Source of the DNA: Burkholderiales bacterium
GTDB taxonomy: Bacteria; Pseudomonadota; Gammaproteobacteria; Burkholderiales; Burkholderiaceae
NCBI GenBank assembly: GCA_947372535.1
Contig: CANBUA010000087.1
Location: 1 to 16,181, forward strand
Direction of reading: 5' to 3'
DNA: 16,181 nt
Part shown: in pieces, positions 1 through 6,733 of the stretch
How the letters are laid out: the number at the start of each line of letters is the position of its first letter
How positions within the stretch are numbered: position 1 is the stretch's first letter
Notes under the pieces: generated by a model
What the model was told of the DNA's origin: nothing
Databases searched by the model: none
The model's input: the letters and a program-made list of their open reading frames with translations, nothing else
Program-made: the position numbers and the translations under genes

Positions 1-1040
1 AGGCCGCCCATCTTCTTCATTTGCGAGATCTGGGACAAGAAATCGTTGAGGTCGAAATCAGCGCCGGACTTGACCTTCTCGGCCAGCTTCTGCGCGGCCT
101 CCATGTCCACGCCTTTTTGCACCTCCTCGACGAGCGCCACGATGTCGCCCATGCCCAGCACGCGTCCGGCATGGCGTTCGGCATCGAACACCTCCAGGCC
201 GTCGAGCTTCTCGGACACGCCGGCGAACTTGATGGGCGCGCCGGCGATCTGGCGCACCGACAGGGCGGCACCGCCACGCGAATCGCCATCCATCTTGGTC
301 AGCACGACACCGGTCAGCGGCAAAGCCTCGCTGAAGGCCTTGGCCGTGTTGATGGCGTCCTGGCCCTGCATGGCATCCACCACGAACAGGGTTTCGATGG
401 GCTTGAGGACGGCATGCAGCTCCTTGATTTCGGCCATCAGGGCTTCATCGATGGCCAGGCGACCGGCCGTGTCGACCAGCAGCACATCAAAGTAGTGATT
501 GCGGGCGAATTCCAGCGCGGCCAGGGCGATGTCGCGCGGCTTCTGATCGGCCTGCGATGGGAACCACTCGGCGCCGGCCTGTGCCGTCACGGTCTTGAGC
601 TGCTCAATGGCGGCTGGCCGGTAGACGTCGGCAGAGACCGTCAGCACTTTCTTCTTGCGCTTTTCGATCAGGTGCTTGGCCAGCTTGGCCGTGGTCGTGG
701 TCTTGCCCGAGCCCTGCAGGCCCGACATCAGGATGACGGCCGGCGGCTGGGTGGCCAGATTGAGGTCGGCCACGCCATCGCCCATGGTGGCGGCCAGCTC
801 TTTCTGGACGATGCTGACCAGCACCTGCCCAGGCGTGAGCGAGGCCACGACTTCCTGGCCGAGGGCTTTGTCCTTGACGCGGGCGATGAAATCGCGCACC
901 ACGGGCAAGGCCACGTCGGCTTCCAGCAAGGCCATGCGCACTTCGCGCAACATGTCCTGGACATTGGTCTCGCTGATGCGGGACTGGCCCCGCATGGTCT
1001 TGACGAGGCGGCTGAGTCGGTCGGTGAGATTGGAGGCCAT
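1..1040 (-). CDS. ffh: Signal recognition particle GTPase Ffh (SRP54), C-terminus cut off by the window edge
   Basis: Ffh is the protein half of the bacterial signal recognition particle. It binds 4.5S RNA and signal sequences of nascent inner-membrane proteins and docks with FtsY in a GTP-dependent way. The minus-strand reading from the ATG at 1040 gives 346 residues with no stop before base 1. Visible are an N-domain helical bundle (about 1-90), the G-domain P-loop GLQGSGKTT (107-115), DTAGR (190-194), TKMDGD (248-253) and the GGAALSV stretch after it, and the start of the methionine-rich M domain (from about 300). Ffh is usually about 450 residues, so roughly 100 of the M domain lie outside. 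The start MASNLTDRLSRLVKTMRGQ matches the family. It is divergent from ypjD across 65 bp, an arrangement also known in E. coli. Every GTPase motif is intact, so the identification is secure. Confidence 0.97.
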   Translation of the reverse strand, partial: MASNLTDRLSRLVKTMRGQSRISETNVQDMLREVRMALLEADVALPVVRDFIARVKDKALGQEVVASLTPGQVLVSIVQKELAATMGDGVADLNLATQPPAVILMSGLQGSGKTTTTAKLAKHLIEKRKKKVLTVSADVYRPAAIEQLKTVTAQAGAEWFPSQADQKPRDIALAALEFARNHYFDVLLVDTAGRLAIDEALMAEIKELHAVLKPIETLFVVDAMQGQDAINTAKAFSEALPLTGVVLTKMDGDSRGGAALSVRQIAGAPIKFAGVSEKLDGLEVFDAERHAGRVLGMGDIVALVEEVQKGVDMEAAQKLAEKVKSGADFDLNDFLSQISQMKKMGG

Positions 1041-1093
1041 GGACTGTTGTCAAGATGAGGCTGGGCGCCGCGAACACCGCGCGCCAACAACCG

Positions 1094-1099
1094 TACACT
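1094..1099 (+). promoter_or_regulatory. Candidate -10 element of ypjD (TACACT), implying a leaderless mRNA
   Basis: TACACT lies six bases before the preferred ypjD ATG at 1106. A start point about seven bases after the hexamer would fall on or next to the A of that ATG. There is no Shine-Dalgarno sequence between them and no good -35 hexamer 16-18 bp upstream. The assignment rests on the -10 match and its position only. Confidence 0.33.
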
Positions 1100-1105
1100 T
1101 CGGGG

Positions 1106-1951
1106 ATGATTCTATCGCCCGCCCTGTTGTCCACCGTGGCCACGTCGGTGGCCGCCGGTGCCTACGGGATCGCGGCCCTCTGGCCACGACCGCCCGAAGC
1201 CTCGCCCGACGATGGCACCACCAAGACGGCGCCCATGAGCGCGAACGGGTGGCTGGCGCTCGGATGGATTTTCCAGGCCGTGGCCATCGGCACCGATGCG
1301 CTGGACTGGTCGTCCACCCCACTGCAAGCCCGCTTCGGCTTTGCGCCGGCTTTGTCCGTGATGTTCTGGATCGTGCTGGCGGTCTATGCGCTGGAGCGGC
1401 TGCACCGCCAGTCGCCGCGCGTGGGTCGCATCCTGGCTGAACTGGCTGCTGTCAGCGTGTTGCTGGCCTGGATCTTCCCCGGGCAGGTCCATCCGGGCAT
1501 GGGCCAAGGCCTGGCGCCTTTGCATTGGGTGCTGGGCCTGGCATCGTATGGCTTGTTCGGCGCGGCCTTGCTGCATGCGGTCTACCTGCGCCTGGCCGAG
1601 AAAAAAATGCGCCGGCACGGGCCCGGCGTGGCCCTCATGACACCCGGCATCCCTTTGCTCAAGCTTGAATCGCTGACCCTGCGCTTTGTGCTGGCTGGCT
1701 TCGTGGTGCTGTCGCTGACCTTGATCCTGGGCGCCTTGTTCGCCCAGCCCTGGCGGTGGGACCACAAGACTTTGCTCTCCTTGATGGCTTGGGGCGTGTT
1801 CGCCATCTTGCTGGCCGGACGTCACTGGATGGGTTGGCGCGGCAAGACGGCCATCAGCTGGCTTTACGTGGGCTCGGCGTTGCTGTTCCTGGCCTATGTC
1901 GGCTCCCGCTTCGTGCTCGAAGTGGTACTTCAGCGGCATGCCGCTTATTGA
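1106..1951 (+). CDS. ypjD: Cytochrome c assembly (CcsA/YpjD) family inner-membrane protein
   Basis: This 281-residue polytopic protein has about eight hydrophobic helices (roughly 5-25, 47-65, 80-97, 108-126, 140-160, 193-213, 221-239, 249-273). The family relates to the haem-handling core of CcsA/CcmC; the exact role of the YpjD branch is not settled. Family-like signs are the helix start LHWVLGLASYGLF with H140, H157 at its other end, the PLLKLESLTLRF segment (183-193), and WDHKTLLSL with H220, followed by GRH (H240) and GWRGKTA. These histidines could be haem ligands, by analogy only. An in-frame ATG at 1055 would add 17 residues, but the extension is polar, has no ribosome binding site and would overlap most of the promoter space shared with ffh, so 1106 is preferred. 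Position next to ffh supports the YpjD name. Confidence 0.85.
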   Translation: MILSPALLSTVATSVAAGAYGIAALWPRPPEASPDDGTTKTAPMSANGWLALGWIFQAVAIGTDALDWSSTPLQARFGFAPALSVMFWIVLAVYALERLHRQSPRVGRILAELAAVSVLLAWIFPGQVHPGMGQGLAPLHWVLGLASYGLFGAALLHAVYLRLAEKKMRRHGPGVALMTPGIPLLKLESLTLRFVLAGFVVLSLTLILGALFAQPWRWDHKTLLSLMAWGVFAILLAGRHWMGWRGKTAISWLYVGSALLFLAYVGSRFVLEVVLQRHAAY

Positions 1952-1966
1952 GCGGTCAACGCATCC

Positions 1967-2242
1967 ATGGCGCGATTCCTGTTTTTTGTACTCCTTGGTC
2001 TGGTGGCCTGGGCTTGGTGGTCGCGTCAGTCCGACAAGATCGGGCAGCAACCGTCGGCACCACCTCAAGCTCCCAAAGGCCCTGCCGCCAATGCAAGTAC
2101 CGAACCCGACGTGATGGTGCAATGCGCGCACTGCGGCGTTCACCTGCCCCAGTCGGAGGCCTGCGCCGGGGCCATGGCCGGCAAGCCCAAGTGGTATTGC
2201 AGCCCGGCTCACCGTGAGCTCGGCCCGGGTCAGCCCGACTGA
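1967..2242 (+). CDS. PP0621-type small membrane-anchored protein with a Cys/His knuckle
   Basis: A 91-residue protein. Residues 4-18 form one hydrophobic, tryptophan-rich segment (signal anchor), followed by a Pro/Ala-rich linker and a compact C-terminal module with CAHCGVHLP, a further Cys in the EACAG stretch, and YCSPAHRE. The CxxC plus CxxxH spacing resembles a small zinc-binding knuckle, as in the proteins often named PP0621 family. It starts 15 bp after ypjD and precedes pilS by 38 bp, so it is probably co-transcribed with one or both. There is no clear ribosome binding site. The function is unknown; metal binding is an inference from the residue pattern. The stop codon TGA is made by the first units of a GACT repeat. 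Confidence 0.8.
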   Translation: MARFLFFVLLGLVAWAWWSRQSDKIGQQPSAPPQAPKGPAANASTEPDVMVQCAHCGVHLPQSEACAGAMAGKPKWYCSPAHRELGPGQPD

Positions 2243-2258
2243 CTGACTGACTGACTGA
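2237..2258 (+). repeat. GACT tetranucleotide microsatellite (five units plus GA)
   Basis: Five uninterrupted GACT units run from 2237 to 2256, followed by GA. Read as CTGA they place TGA at 2240, 2244, 2248, 2252 and 2256, which covers all three forward frames. The first TGA is the stop of the PP0621-type gene. The tract ends 22 bp before the preferred pilS start. Confidence 0.95.
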
Positions 2259-2280
2259 ACGCACGCGCATCGACCACGCC

Positions 2281-4218
2281 ATGAGTGCCAGCACCCGCCG
2301 TCCGCCGACCACCCGCGGCCCCCACATGTCCGACGACGACCTGGACAGCACGGAGCCGGCCAGCTCGCAAGTCTCGTGGTTCGGCGAGATCGACGAGACG
2401 GCAGGCGGGTTATCCAGCCACGCCACACCGCCGACCACGCGCTCCAGGTCCAACACCTCGTCCTGGTGGCGCCGCTCCATCTGGGGCAATACCCAGAGCT
2501 CGGGTTATCAGGAAGCACGCACCCGCTCATCGAGTGCCGAAGGCTCGGCCTACCTGCGCCTGTATCGGGCCTTCCTCGCCGCACGCGCATTGCTGGGCGC
2601 CGTTCTGGTGGTGGGCCTGCTCACGTCACGGCTGTTCGAGCGGCAATCCAGCCCAGAGATCCTGATCTTCGCCATGGTGTACGCGACCCTCACCATGACC
2701 TCCTGGATCTGGCAGTCGCGCAGCACGCTCACGGGTGCGGACGAGCAAAGCCTATCGCCCAAGCAGGCCGCCGCGACCATCGGCGTGGACCTGCTCAGCT
2801 TCTCGCTGCTCAACCTGATCGACCGGGGCTTGAACCTCAACACCTCCGCGCTGATGGCTTTGCCCGTGTTGATGGCCGGAGTGCTGATGCCGCGCTTTCT
2901 GGCCCTGGCCACTGCCGCAGCCGCCAGCATCATCCTGATCGCCGGCGCCTTGTTCGACGGCCTGCTCAAAGACAATGTGACGGCCTCGCTGACACCGGCC
3001 GGGCTCACGGGCTTCGGCCTGTTCGCCGTGGCCCTGATCGTCAGCGAACTGGCCTCCCGCCTGGCCCGCGAGCAACGCAGCGCACGCGGCAACATGGAAC
3101 TGGCGCGCCAGCAGGCCCAGCTCAACCGCCTGGTCATCGAAGAGATGCCCGAGGGCGTGCTCGCCGTGGATCGACAAGGGCGTGTGCGCACGGCCAACCC
3201 CTCGGCGCGCAAGCTGCTGTCGGCGCATGGCCTGGTGCAGGCGCCCCCATTCCAGTTGCGCGGCGTGCCCGCCTGGGAGCCCATGGTGCGCGCCATCGAA
3301 CAGGCCTTCTCAATACCCAGCCGGCTGGACGACAGCAAGGAAGTACTGCTGACCTTCGACGATCAGACCCGGCGCGGCCTGCGCATGCGGCTCAAGTTCA
3401 CCCGGGCGCACGAACCCCGCATCCACGACGATGTCTGTGTGGTTTTCCTAGAAGACTTGCGCACCGTCCAGGCACGCGCACGCCAAGACAAGCTGGCCGC
3501 CATGGGCCGCATGTCCGCTGGTGTGGCCCACGAGATCCGCAATCCGTTGGCCGCCATCTCCCAGGCCAATGCACTGATGGCCGAGGACGCCGCCACCCCC
3601 GCCCAGGAAAAGCTGACCAAGATGGTGACCGACAACGTCGATCGCCTCAAGCGCATCGTCGATGACATCCTGGAAGTGGCCCCCGGCGTACGCCCTGCCG
3701 CCCCCGCCATCGACCTGGAGCGCTCGCTGCGCGCCGTGGTCAACGACTGGCTGAGCCTGCACCCCGAGGCGCTCGCCAGCGAGGTGCTCAAGCTCAGCAC
3801 CTTAGGACTGCCACCGCGCGAACTGGGCACGGTGATCAACGTGCGCTTCGAGCCCGAGCATTTGCGGCGGGTGATGATCAACCTGCTGGACAACGCCTGG
3901 CGCCATGGCCGTGGCAAGCCCGGGTCCATCGAAGTCAGCGCTCAGTGGCTGCAAGGCTCCGAGCAGACGGCGCCTCAAATCCTGATCTCGGTGCTCAGCG
4001 ATGGCGCGCCCATCGAAGGCGACAACGAACGCTCCTTATTCGAGCCCTTTTTCTCCACCCGCAGCCGCGGCACTGGGCTGGGTCTGTACATTTGCCGCGA
4101 ACTCTGCGAGCGCCACGGCGCATCTATCGACTACCGCTCACACCCACCGGTCAACCGGCATCGCAACGAGTTCTACATCCTGCTGCCCCTGGCTGAATCA
4201 ACGAGCACGGCGACATGA
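2281..4218 (+). CDS. pilS: Sensor histidine kinase PilS of the type IV pilus two-component system
   Basis: A 645-residue membrane kinase that phosphorylates PilR, by family knowledge to control pilin transcription. An about 90-residue polar N-terminal stretch precedes several hydrophobic helices (about 95-118, 125-145, 163-181, 186-227, 238-258), consistent with the six-helix PilS sensor. A PAS-like segment follows (about 280-395). The HisKA box is AGVAHEIRNPLAA with H417. The ATPase domain has the N box INLLDNAWRHG (N534, N538), the F box LFEPFFSTR (from 587) and the G2 box GTGLGLYI (598-605). The G1 box reads SDGAPI where DxGxG is usual. A second ATG at 2326 gives MSDDDLD; neither start has a good ribosome binding site, so the N-terminus is uncertain by 15 residues. 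The stop overlaps the pilR start by ATGA. Pseudomonas PilS is nearer 530 residues; the extra length here is mainly the N-terminal extension. Confidence 0.92.
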   Translation: MSASTRRPPTTRGPHMSDDDLDSTEPASSQVSWFGEIDETAGGLSSHATPPTTRSRSNTSSWWRRSIWGNTQSSGYQEARTRSSSAEGSAYLRLYRAFLAARALLGAVLVVGLLTSRLFERQSSPEILIFAMVYATLTMTSWIWQSRSTLTGADEQSLSPKQAAATIGVDLLSFSLLNLIDRGLNLNTSALMALPVLMAGVLMPRFLALATAAAASIILIAGALFDGLLKDNVTASLTPAGLTGFGLFAVALIVSELASRLAREQRSARGNMELARQQAQLNRLVIEEMPEGVLAVDRQGRVRTANPSARKLLSAHGLVQAPPFQLRGVPAWEPMVRAIEQAFSIPSRLDDSKEVLLTFDDQTRRGLRMRLKFTRAHEPRIHDDVCVVFLEDLRTVQARARQDKLAAMGRMSAGVAHEIRNPLAAISQANALMAEDAATPAQEKLTKMVTDNVDRLKRIVDDILEVAPGVRPAAPAIDLERSLRAVVNDWLSLHPEALASEVLKLSTLGLPPRELGTVINVRFEPEHLRRVMINLLDNAWRHGRGKPGSIEVSAQWLQGSEQTAPQILISVLSDGAPIEGDNERSLFEPFFSTRSRGTGLGLYICRELCERHGASIDYRSHPPVNRHRNEFYILLPLAESTSTAT

Positions 4219-5870
4219 GCACCACCCCGCCCCCCCTCCCTGCACGCCTGCTCGTGGTCGATGACGAGCCCGACTTGCGCACCCTGTACGAACTCACGCT
4301 GCTGCGTGAAGGCCACCATGTCGAGACCGCAGGCTGCGTGGACGATGCCCGCCTGATGCTCGATGAGCAGGTGTTCGATGCCGTCATCACGGACATGCGC
4401 CTGCCCGATGGCACCGGCCTGGATGTGCTGCGCCACCTCGAAAGCCAGGGCCGACGAGAAAAAGCCATCGTCATCACCGCCTATGGCTCGCCCGACAACG
4501 CCGTGCTGGCGCTCAAGGCCGGCGCGTTTGACTACCTGACCAAGCCGGTCGACCTCAAGCAGTTCCGCAGCGTGGTGAGCGCTGCGCTGGCCTCCAAGGA
4601 TGGCGCCTCACCCATGTTGCGCGATTTGAGCCGCCTCAAAGACATGAGCGCGGTGGACCTGCCGCCATCGGCGCAACGAGTGGCAGAACCCACGGCCGTG
4701 CAGGCCCCGACACCTCGCCCGGTCGAACGCATCGGTGCGCCGCCGCCCCACGTCAGTGCCGCCATGGCGCGTCTGGTCGGACGCTCGCCCGCCATCGAGC
4801 AAGTGCGCGTGCTCATCGAGAAGGTCGCGCGCAGCATGGCGCCGGTGCTCCTGTGGGGCGAATCGGGCACGGGCAAGGAACTGGTGGCGCGCGCCATCCA
4901 CGATGTCAGCGCACGTCGCCAGCAGCCCTTCGTGGCGGTCAACTGCGGGGCCATCCCGGAACATTTGCTCGAAGCCGAGTTTTTCGGCTACCGCAAGGGC
5001 GCATTCACCGGCGCGCAAGAAGACCGCGAAGGCTTCTTCCAGGCGGCCCAAGGCGGCACCCTGTTCCTGGATGAAATCGGCGACCTGCCGCTGTCCATGC
5101 AATCGAAGCTCCTGCGCGCCATCCAGGAACGCGCCGTGCGGCCGGTGGGCGCAGTGGCAGAAAGTCCGGTCGATGTGCGCATCCTGAGCGCCTCCCACAA
5201 GAACCTGGGCCAAGAGGTGCAGGCCGCGCGTTTCCGGCAGGATTTGTATTACCGGCTCAATGTCATCGAGATCACCCTGCCCGCCTTGCGCGATCGCCTG
5301 GACGACCTGCCCGTGATCTGCCAACAGGTGCTGCGCCGCATCGCCGTTGAGTCCGGTCTGCCGCACGAACCCGTGCTGGGCCATACCGCCCTGATCATCC
5401 TGCAAGCCCATCGCTTCCCGGGCAATGTGCGTGAGCTCGAAAACATCCTGCACCGCGCCATGGCCTTGAGTGCCGGGCACACCATCGAGGCCGAAGACCT
5501 CGGCTTGAGTGCACCGCCCCCAACCCGGGACGCGGCCGATCGGTTGCCTGACAGATCCGCCGCCTCGCCTTCGCTTGCCGCCCATCCGCCCTCACCCTCG
5601 CCGATGGCGACGTTGGCCAGCAACGAAGACACGCCACTGCCCACGGACCTGGTCACCCACCTTGATGAAATCGAGCGGGAGATCCTCGTGCGGGCGCTCG
5701 AAAAGCACCGCCTCAACCGCACCGCTGCGGGCGCCAGCCTGGGCCTGTCCTTGCGCCAGATGCGCTACCGAATGGGACGCCTGGGTGTGCAGGTCTCCAG
5801 CCATGGCATCGAGATCGGCGATCAGATCGACACCCAACAAGCCGATGTGGACGGCGACCCCGCCGCATGA
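4215..5870 (+). CDS. pilR: Sigma-54-dependent response regulator PilR
   Basis: A 551-residue NtrC-type activator and partner of PilS, expected to activate sigma-54 promoters such as pilA. The receiver domain (about 11-125) has the acidic pair D16/D17, phospho-acceptor D60 in ITDMRLP and K110 in YLTKP. The AAA+ domain (about 186-420) has Walker A GESGTGK (215-221), the sigma-54-contacting GAFTGA loop (262-267), Walker B LFLDE (283-287) and FPGNVREL (401-408). A proline/serine-rich linker (about 432-475) leads to a Fis-type helix-turn-helix (about 485-525, LNRTAAGASLGLSLRQMRYR). All key residues are present. The ATG at 4215 overlaps the pilS stop, and its own stop overlaps the ampD start, each by four bases, which indicates translational coupling. 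The receiver plus Fis-type architecture alone could be any NtrC family member; adjacency to the PilS kinase makes PilR by far the best name. Confidence 0.94.
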   Translation: MSTTPPPLPARLLVVDDEPDLRTLYELTLLREGHHVETAGCVDDARLMLDEQVFDAVITDMRLPDGTGLDVLRHLESQGRREKAIVITAYGSPDNAVLALKAGAFDYLTKPVDLKQFRSVVSAALASKDGASPMLRDLSRLKDMSAVDLPPSAQRVAEPTAVQAPTPRPVERIGAPPPHVSAAMARLVGRSPAIEQVRVLIEKVARSMAPVLLWGESGTGKELVARAIHDVSARRQQPFVAVNCGAIPEHLLEAEFFGYRKGAFTGAQEDREGFFQAAQGGTLFLDEIGDLPLSMQSKLLRAIQERAVRPVGAVAESPVDVRILSASHKNLGQEVQAARFRQDLYYRLNVIEITLPALRDRLDDLPVICQQVLRRIAVESGLPHEPVLGHTALIILQAHRFPGNVRELENILHRAMALSAGHTIEAEDLGLSAPPPTRDAADRLPDRSAASPSLAAHPPSPSPMATLASNEDTPLPTDLVTHLDEIEREILVRALEKHRLNRTAAGASLGLSLRQMRYRMGRLGVQVSSHGIEIGDQIDTQQADVDGDPAA

Positions 5871-6481
5871 GCGACGACCACAGCGACCCCGCCAGCTTGC
5901 CAGGCCCGCTGGACTGGGCACAAGGCTGGCACCCGCAAGCCCGGCAGGTGCCCTCGCCCAACTTCGGACCACGCCCGGCGGGCGCACCCATCGACCTGGT
6001 GGTAATTCACTCCATCAGCCTGCCGCCCGGCCAATATGGCGGGCCCGAGATCGAACAACTCTTCACCAACAAGCTGGATTGGCAGGCCCACCCTTACTTT
6101 CAGCAGATCATGGGCGCCGAGGTCTCGGCCCACTTCGTGATCCGCCGCGATGGCGAGTTGCTGCAGTTCGTCTCTGTGCTGGATCGGGCCTGGCATGCAG
6201 GCCGATCGAGCTGGCAAGGCCGCGACAACTGCAATGACTACAGCGTCGGCATCGAGCTCGAAGGCCTGGAAGGCGAGACCTTCGAGCCCGCGCAATATCG
6301 CACCTTGAAAGACCTGCTCCAGACATTGCAAACACTGTGGCCGATCACCCACATCGCAGGTCACGAACACATCGCGCCTGGCCGCAAAAAAGACCCTGGT
6401 CCGGGCTTTGATTGGGCCGCACTTCAACATGCGCTTGACTGGGAAACCACCGCGTTTCCAGACCTGCCGGAGGCTCACTGA
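5867..6481 (+). CDS. ampD: 1,6-anhydro-N-acetylmuramyl-L-alanine amidase AmpD
   Basis: A cytosolic zinc amidase of peptidoglycan recycling that cuts the amide between anhydro-MurNAc and the stem peptide. In species with inducible AmpC its loss raises the inducer level. The protein has 204 residues and no signal peptide. By alignment from memory with Citrobacter AmpD, the zinc ligands are H48 (VVIHSI), H166 and D176, and the catalytic residues are E130 (GIELEG) and K174 in HIAPGRKKDPGPGFDW. The substrate-site blocks AHPYFQQI, VSAHFVIRRDG, RAWHAG and NCNDYSVGIELEG are all present, so the enzyme should be active. The N-terminal 30 or so residues are polar and less conserved. It starts inside the last codons of pilR (ATGA overlap) and is therefore likely to be expressed with the pilus regulators. 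No ampR or ampG gene is nearby. Confidence 0.95.
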   Translation: MSDDHSDPASLPGPLDWAQGWHPQARQVPSPNFGPRPAGAPIDLVVIHSISLPPGQYGGPEIEQLFTNKLDWQAHPYFQQIMGAEVSAHFVIRRDGELLQFVSVLDRAWHAGRSSWQGRDNCNDYSVGIELEGLEGETFEPAQYRTLKDLLQTLQTLWPITHIAGHEHIAPGRKKDPGPGFDWAALQHALDWETTAFPDLPEAH

Positions 6482-6485
6482 CTGG

Positions 6486-6505
6486 CTTGGAACACGCATT
6501 CCAAG
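6486..6505 (+). repeat. Hairpin just after ampD
   Basis: CTTGGAA and TTCCAAG form a perfect 7-bp stem around the loop CACGCA, starting five bases after the ampD stop. It can be extended by GG/CC with one bulge. No T-tract follows, so it is a possible 3'-end stabiliser or weak termination site rather than a classical terminator. Confidence 0.5.
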
Positions 6506-6546
6506 GCCGTCCACTCAGGCTTGCCCGATGCTGGTTTTCCCGCTTG

Positions 6547-6566
6547 ACCCCCGCAAACACGGGGGT
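6547..6566 (+). repeat. GC-rich hairpin upstream of the nrdA promoter region
   Basis: ACCCCCG and CGGGGGT form a perfect 7-bp stem around the loop CAAACA. It lies about 30 bp before the first NrdR-like box. No T-tract is present on either strand. It could help end ampD transcription or could be part of an upstream control site; the sequence does not decide between these. Confidence 0.45.
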
Positions 6567-6597
6567 TGAAGGAAAAAGGCGATATAGTTGACCCCAG

Positions 6598-6613
6598 ACA
6601 CTACCTGTAGCGC
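6598..6613 (+). promoter_or_regulatory. NrdR-box-like operator 1 upstream of nrdA
   Basis: ACACTACCTGTAGCGC matches the NrdR consensus (acaCwAtATaTwGtgt, from memory) at about 11 of 16 positions, including the left ACACTA arm and the TAG of the right arm. A similar site starts exactly 31 bp downstream, close to three helical turns, the spacing expected for a tandem NrdR site. NrdR is an ATP-cone repressor of ribonucleotide reductase genes. A TAAAAT hexamer (6623-6628) lies between the two sites and could be the -10 element that NrdR would cover. Confidence 0.65.
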
Positions 6614-6628
6614 TTTGCGGGTTAAAAT

Positions 6629-6644
6629 CCACCACATCTAGTGT
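6629..6644 (+). promoter_or_regulatory. NrdR-box-like operator 2 upstream of nrdA
   Basis: CCACCACATCTAGTGT matches the NrdR consensus at about 12 of 16 positions, with a perfect right arm TAGTGT. It is the partner of the site at 6598-6613, with both sites in the same orientation and a 31-bp period. The nrdA start codon is about 90 bp downstream. Confidence 0.68.
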
Positions 6645-6691
6645 CCGCCTCATTCACGCCGCCCGGCGTCGAACCAGCTTTCGGACCCCTC

Positions 6692-6718
6692 GCCCCACCT
6701 TGAAGGGGGGCAGTTTTT
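6692..6718 (+). terminator. Terminator-like hairpin in the nrdA leader
   Basis: GCCCC (6692-6696) pairs with GGGGC (6707-6711), and CCT (6698-6700) with AGG (6704-6706), leaving one bulged A and a TGA loop. AGTTTTT follows. This is the shape of an intrinsic terminator, but it lies about 50 bp downstream of the NrdR sites and only a few bases before the nrdA ribosome binding site (GAAGGG, 6722-6727). It may therefore attenuate nrdA or end read-through from ampD. It could also be a dispersed GC-rich element of the kind common between genes in these bacteria. Confidence 0.5.
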
Positions 6719-6733
6719 CTCGAAGGGAAACTC

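Noticed and set aside
21..1058. A 345-codon open frame on the plus strand across ffh
   Set aside because: The minus strand encodes Ffh with intact GTPase motifs; the plus-strand product is His/Gly/Gln/Leu-rich shadow sequence.
1112..2590. A 492-codon minus-strand frame spanning ypjD, the PP0621-type gene and the start of pilS
   Set aside because: It crosses three well-supported plus-strand genes and their gaps and shows no domain or membrane pattern of its own.
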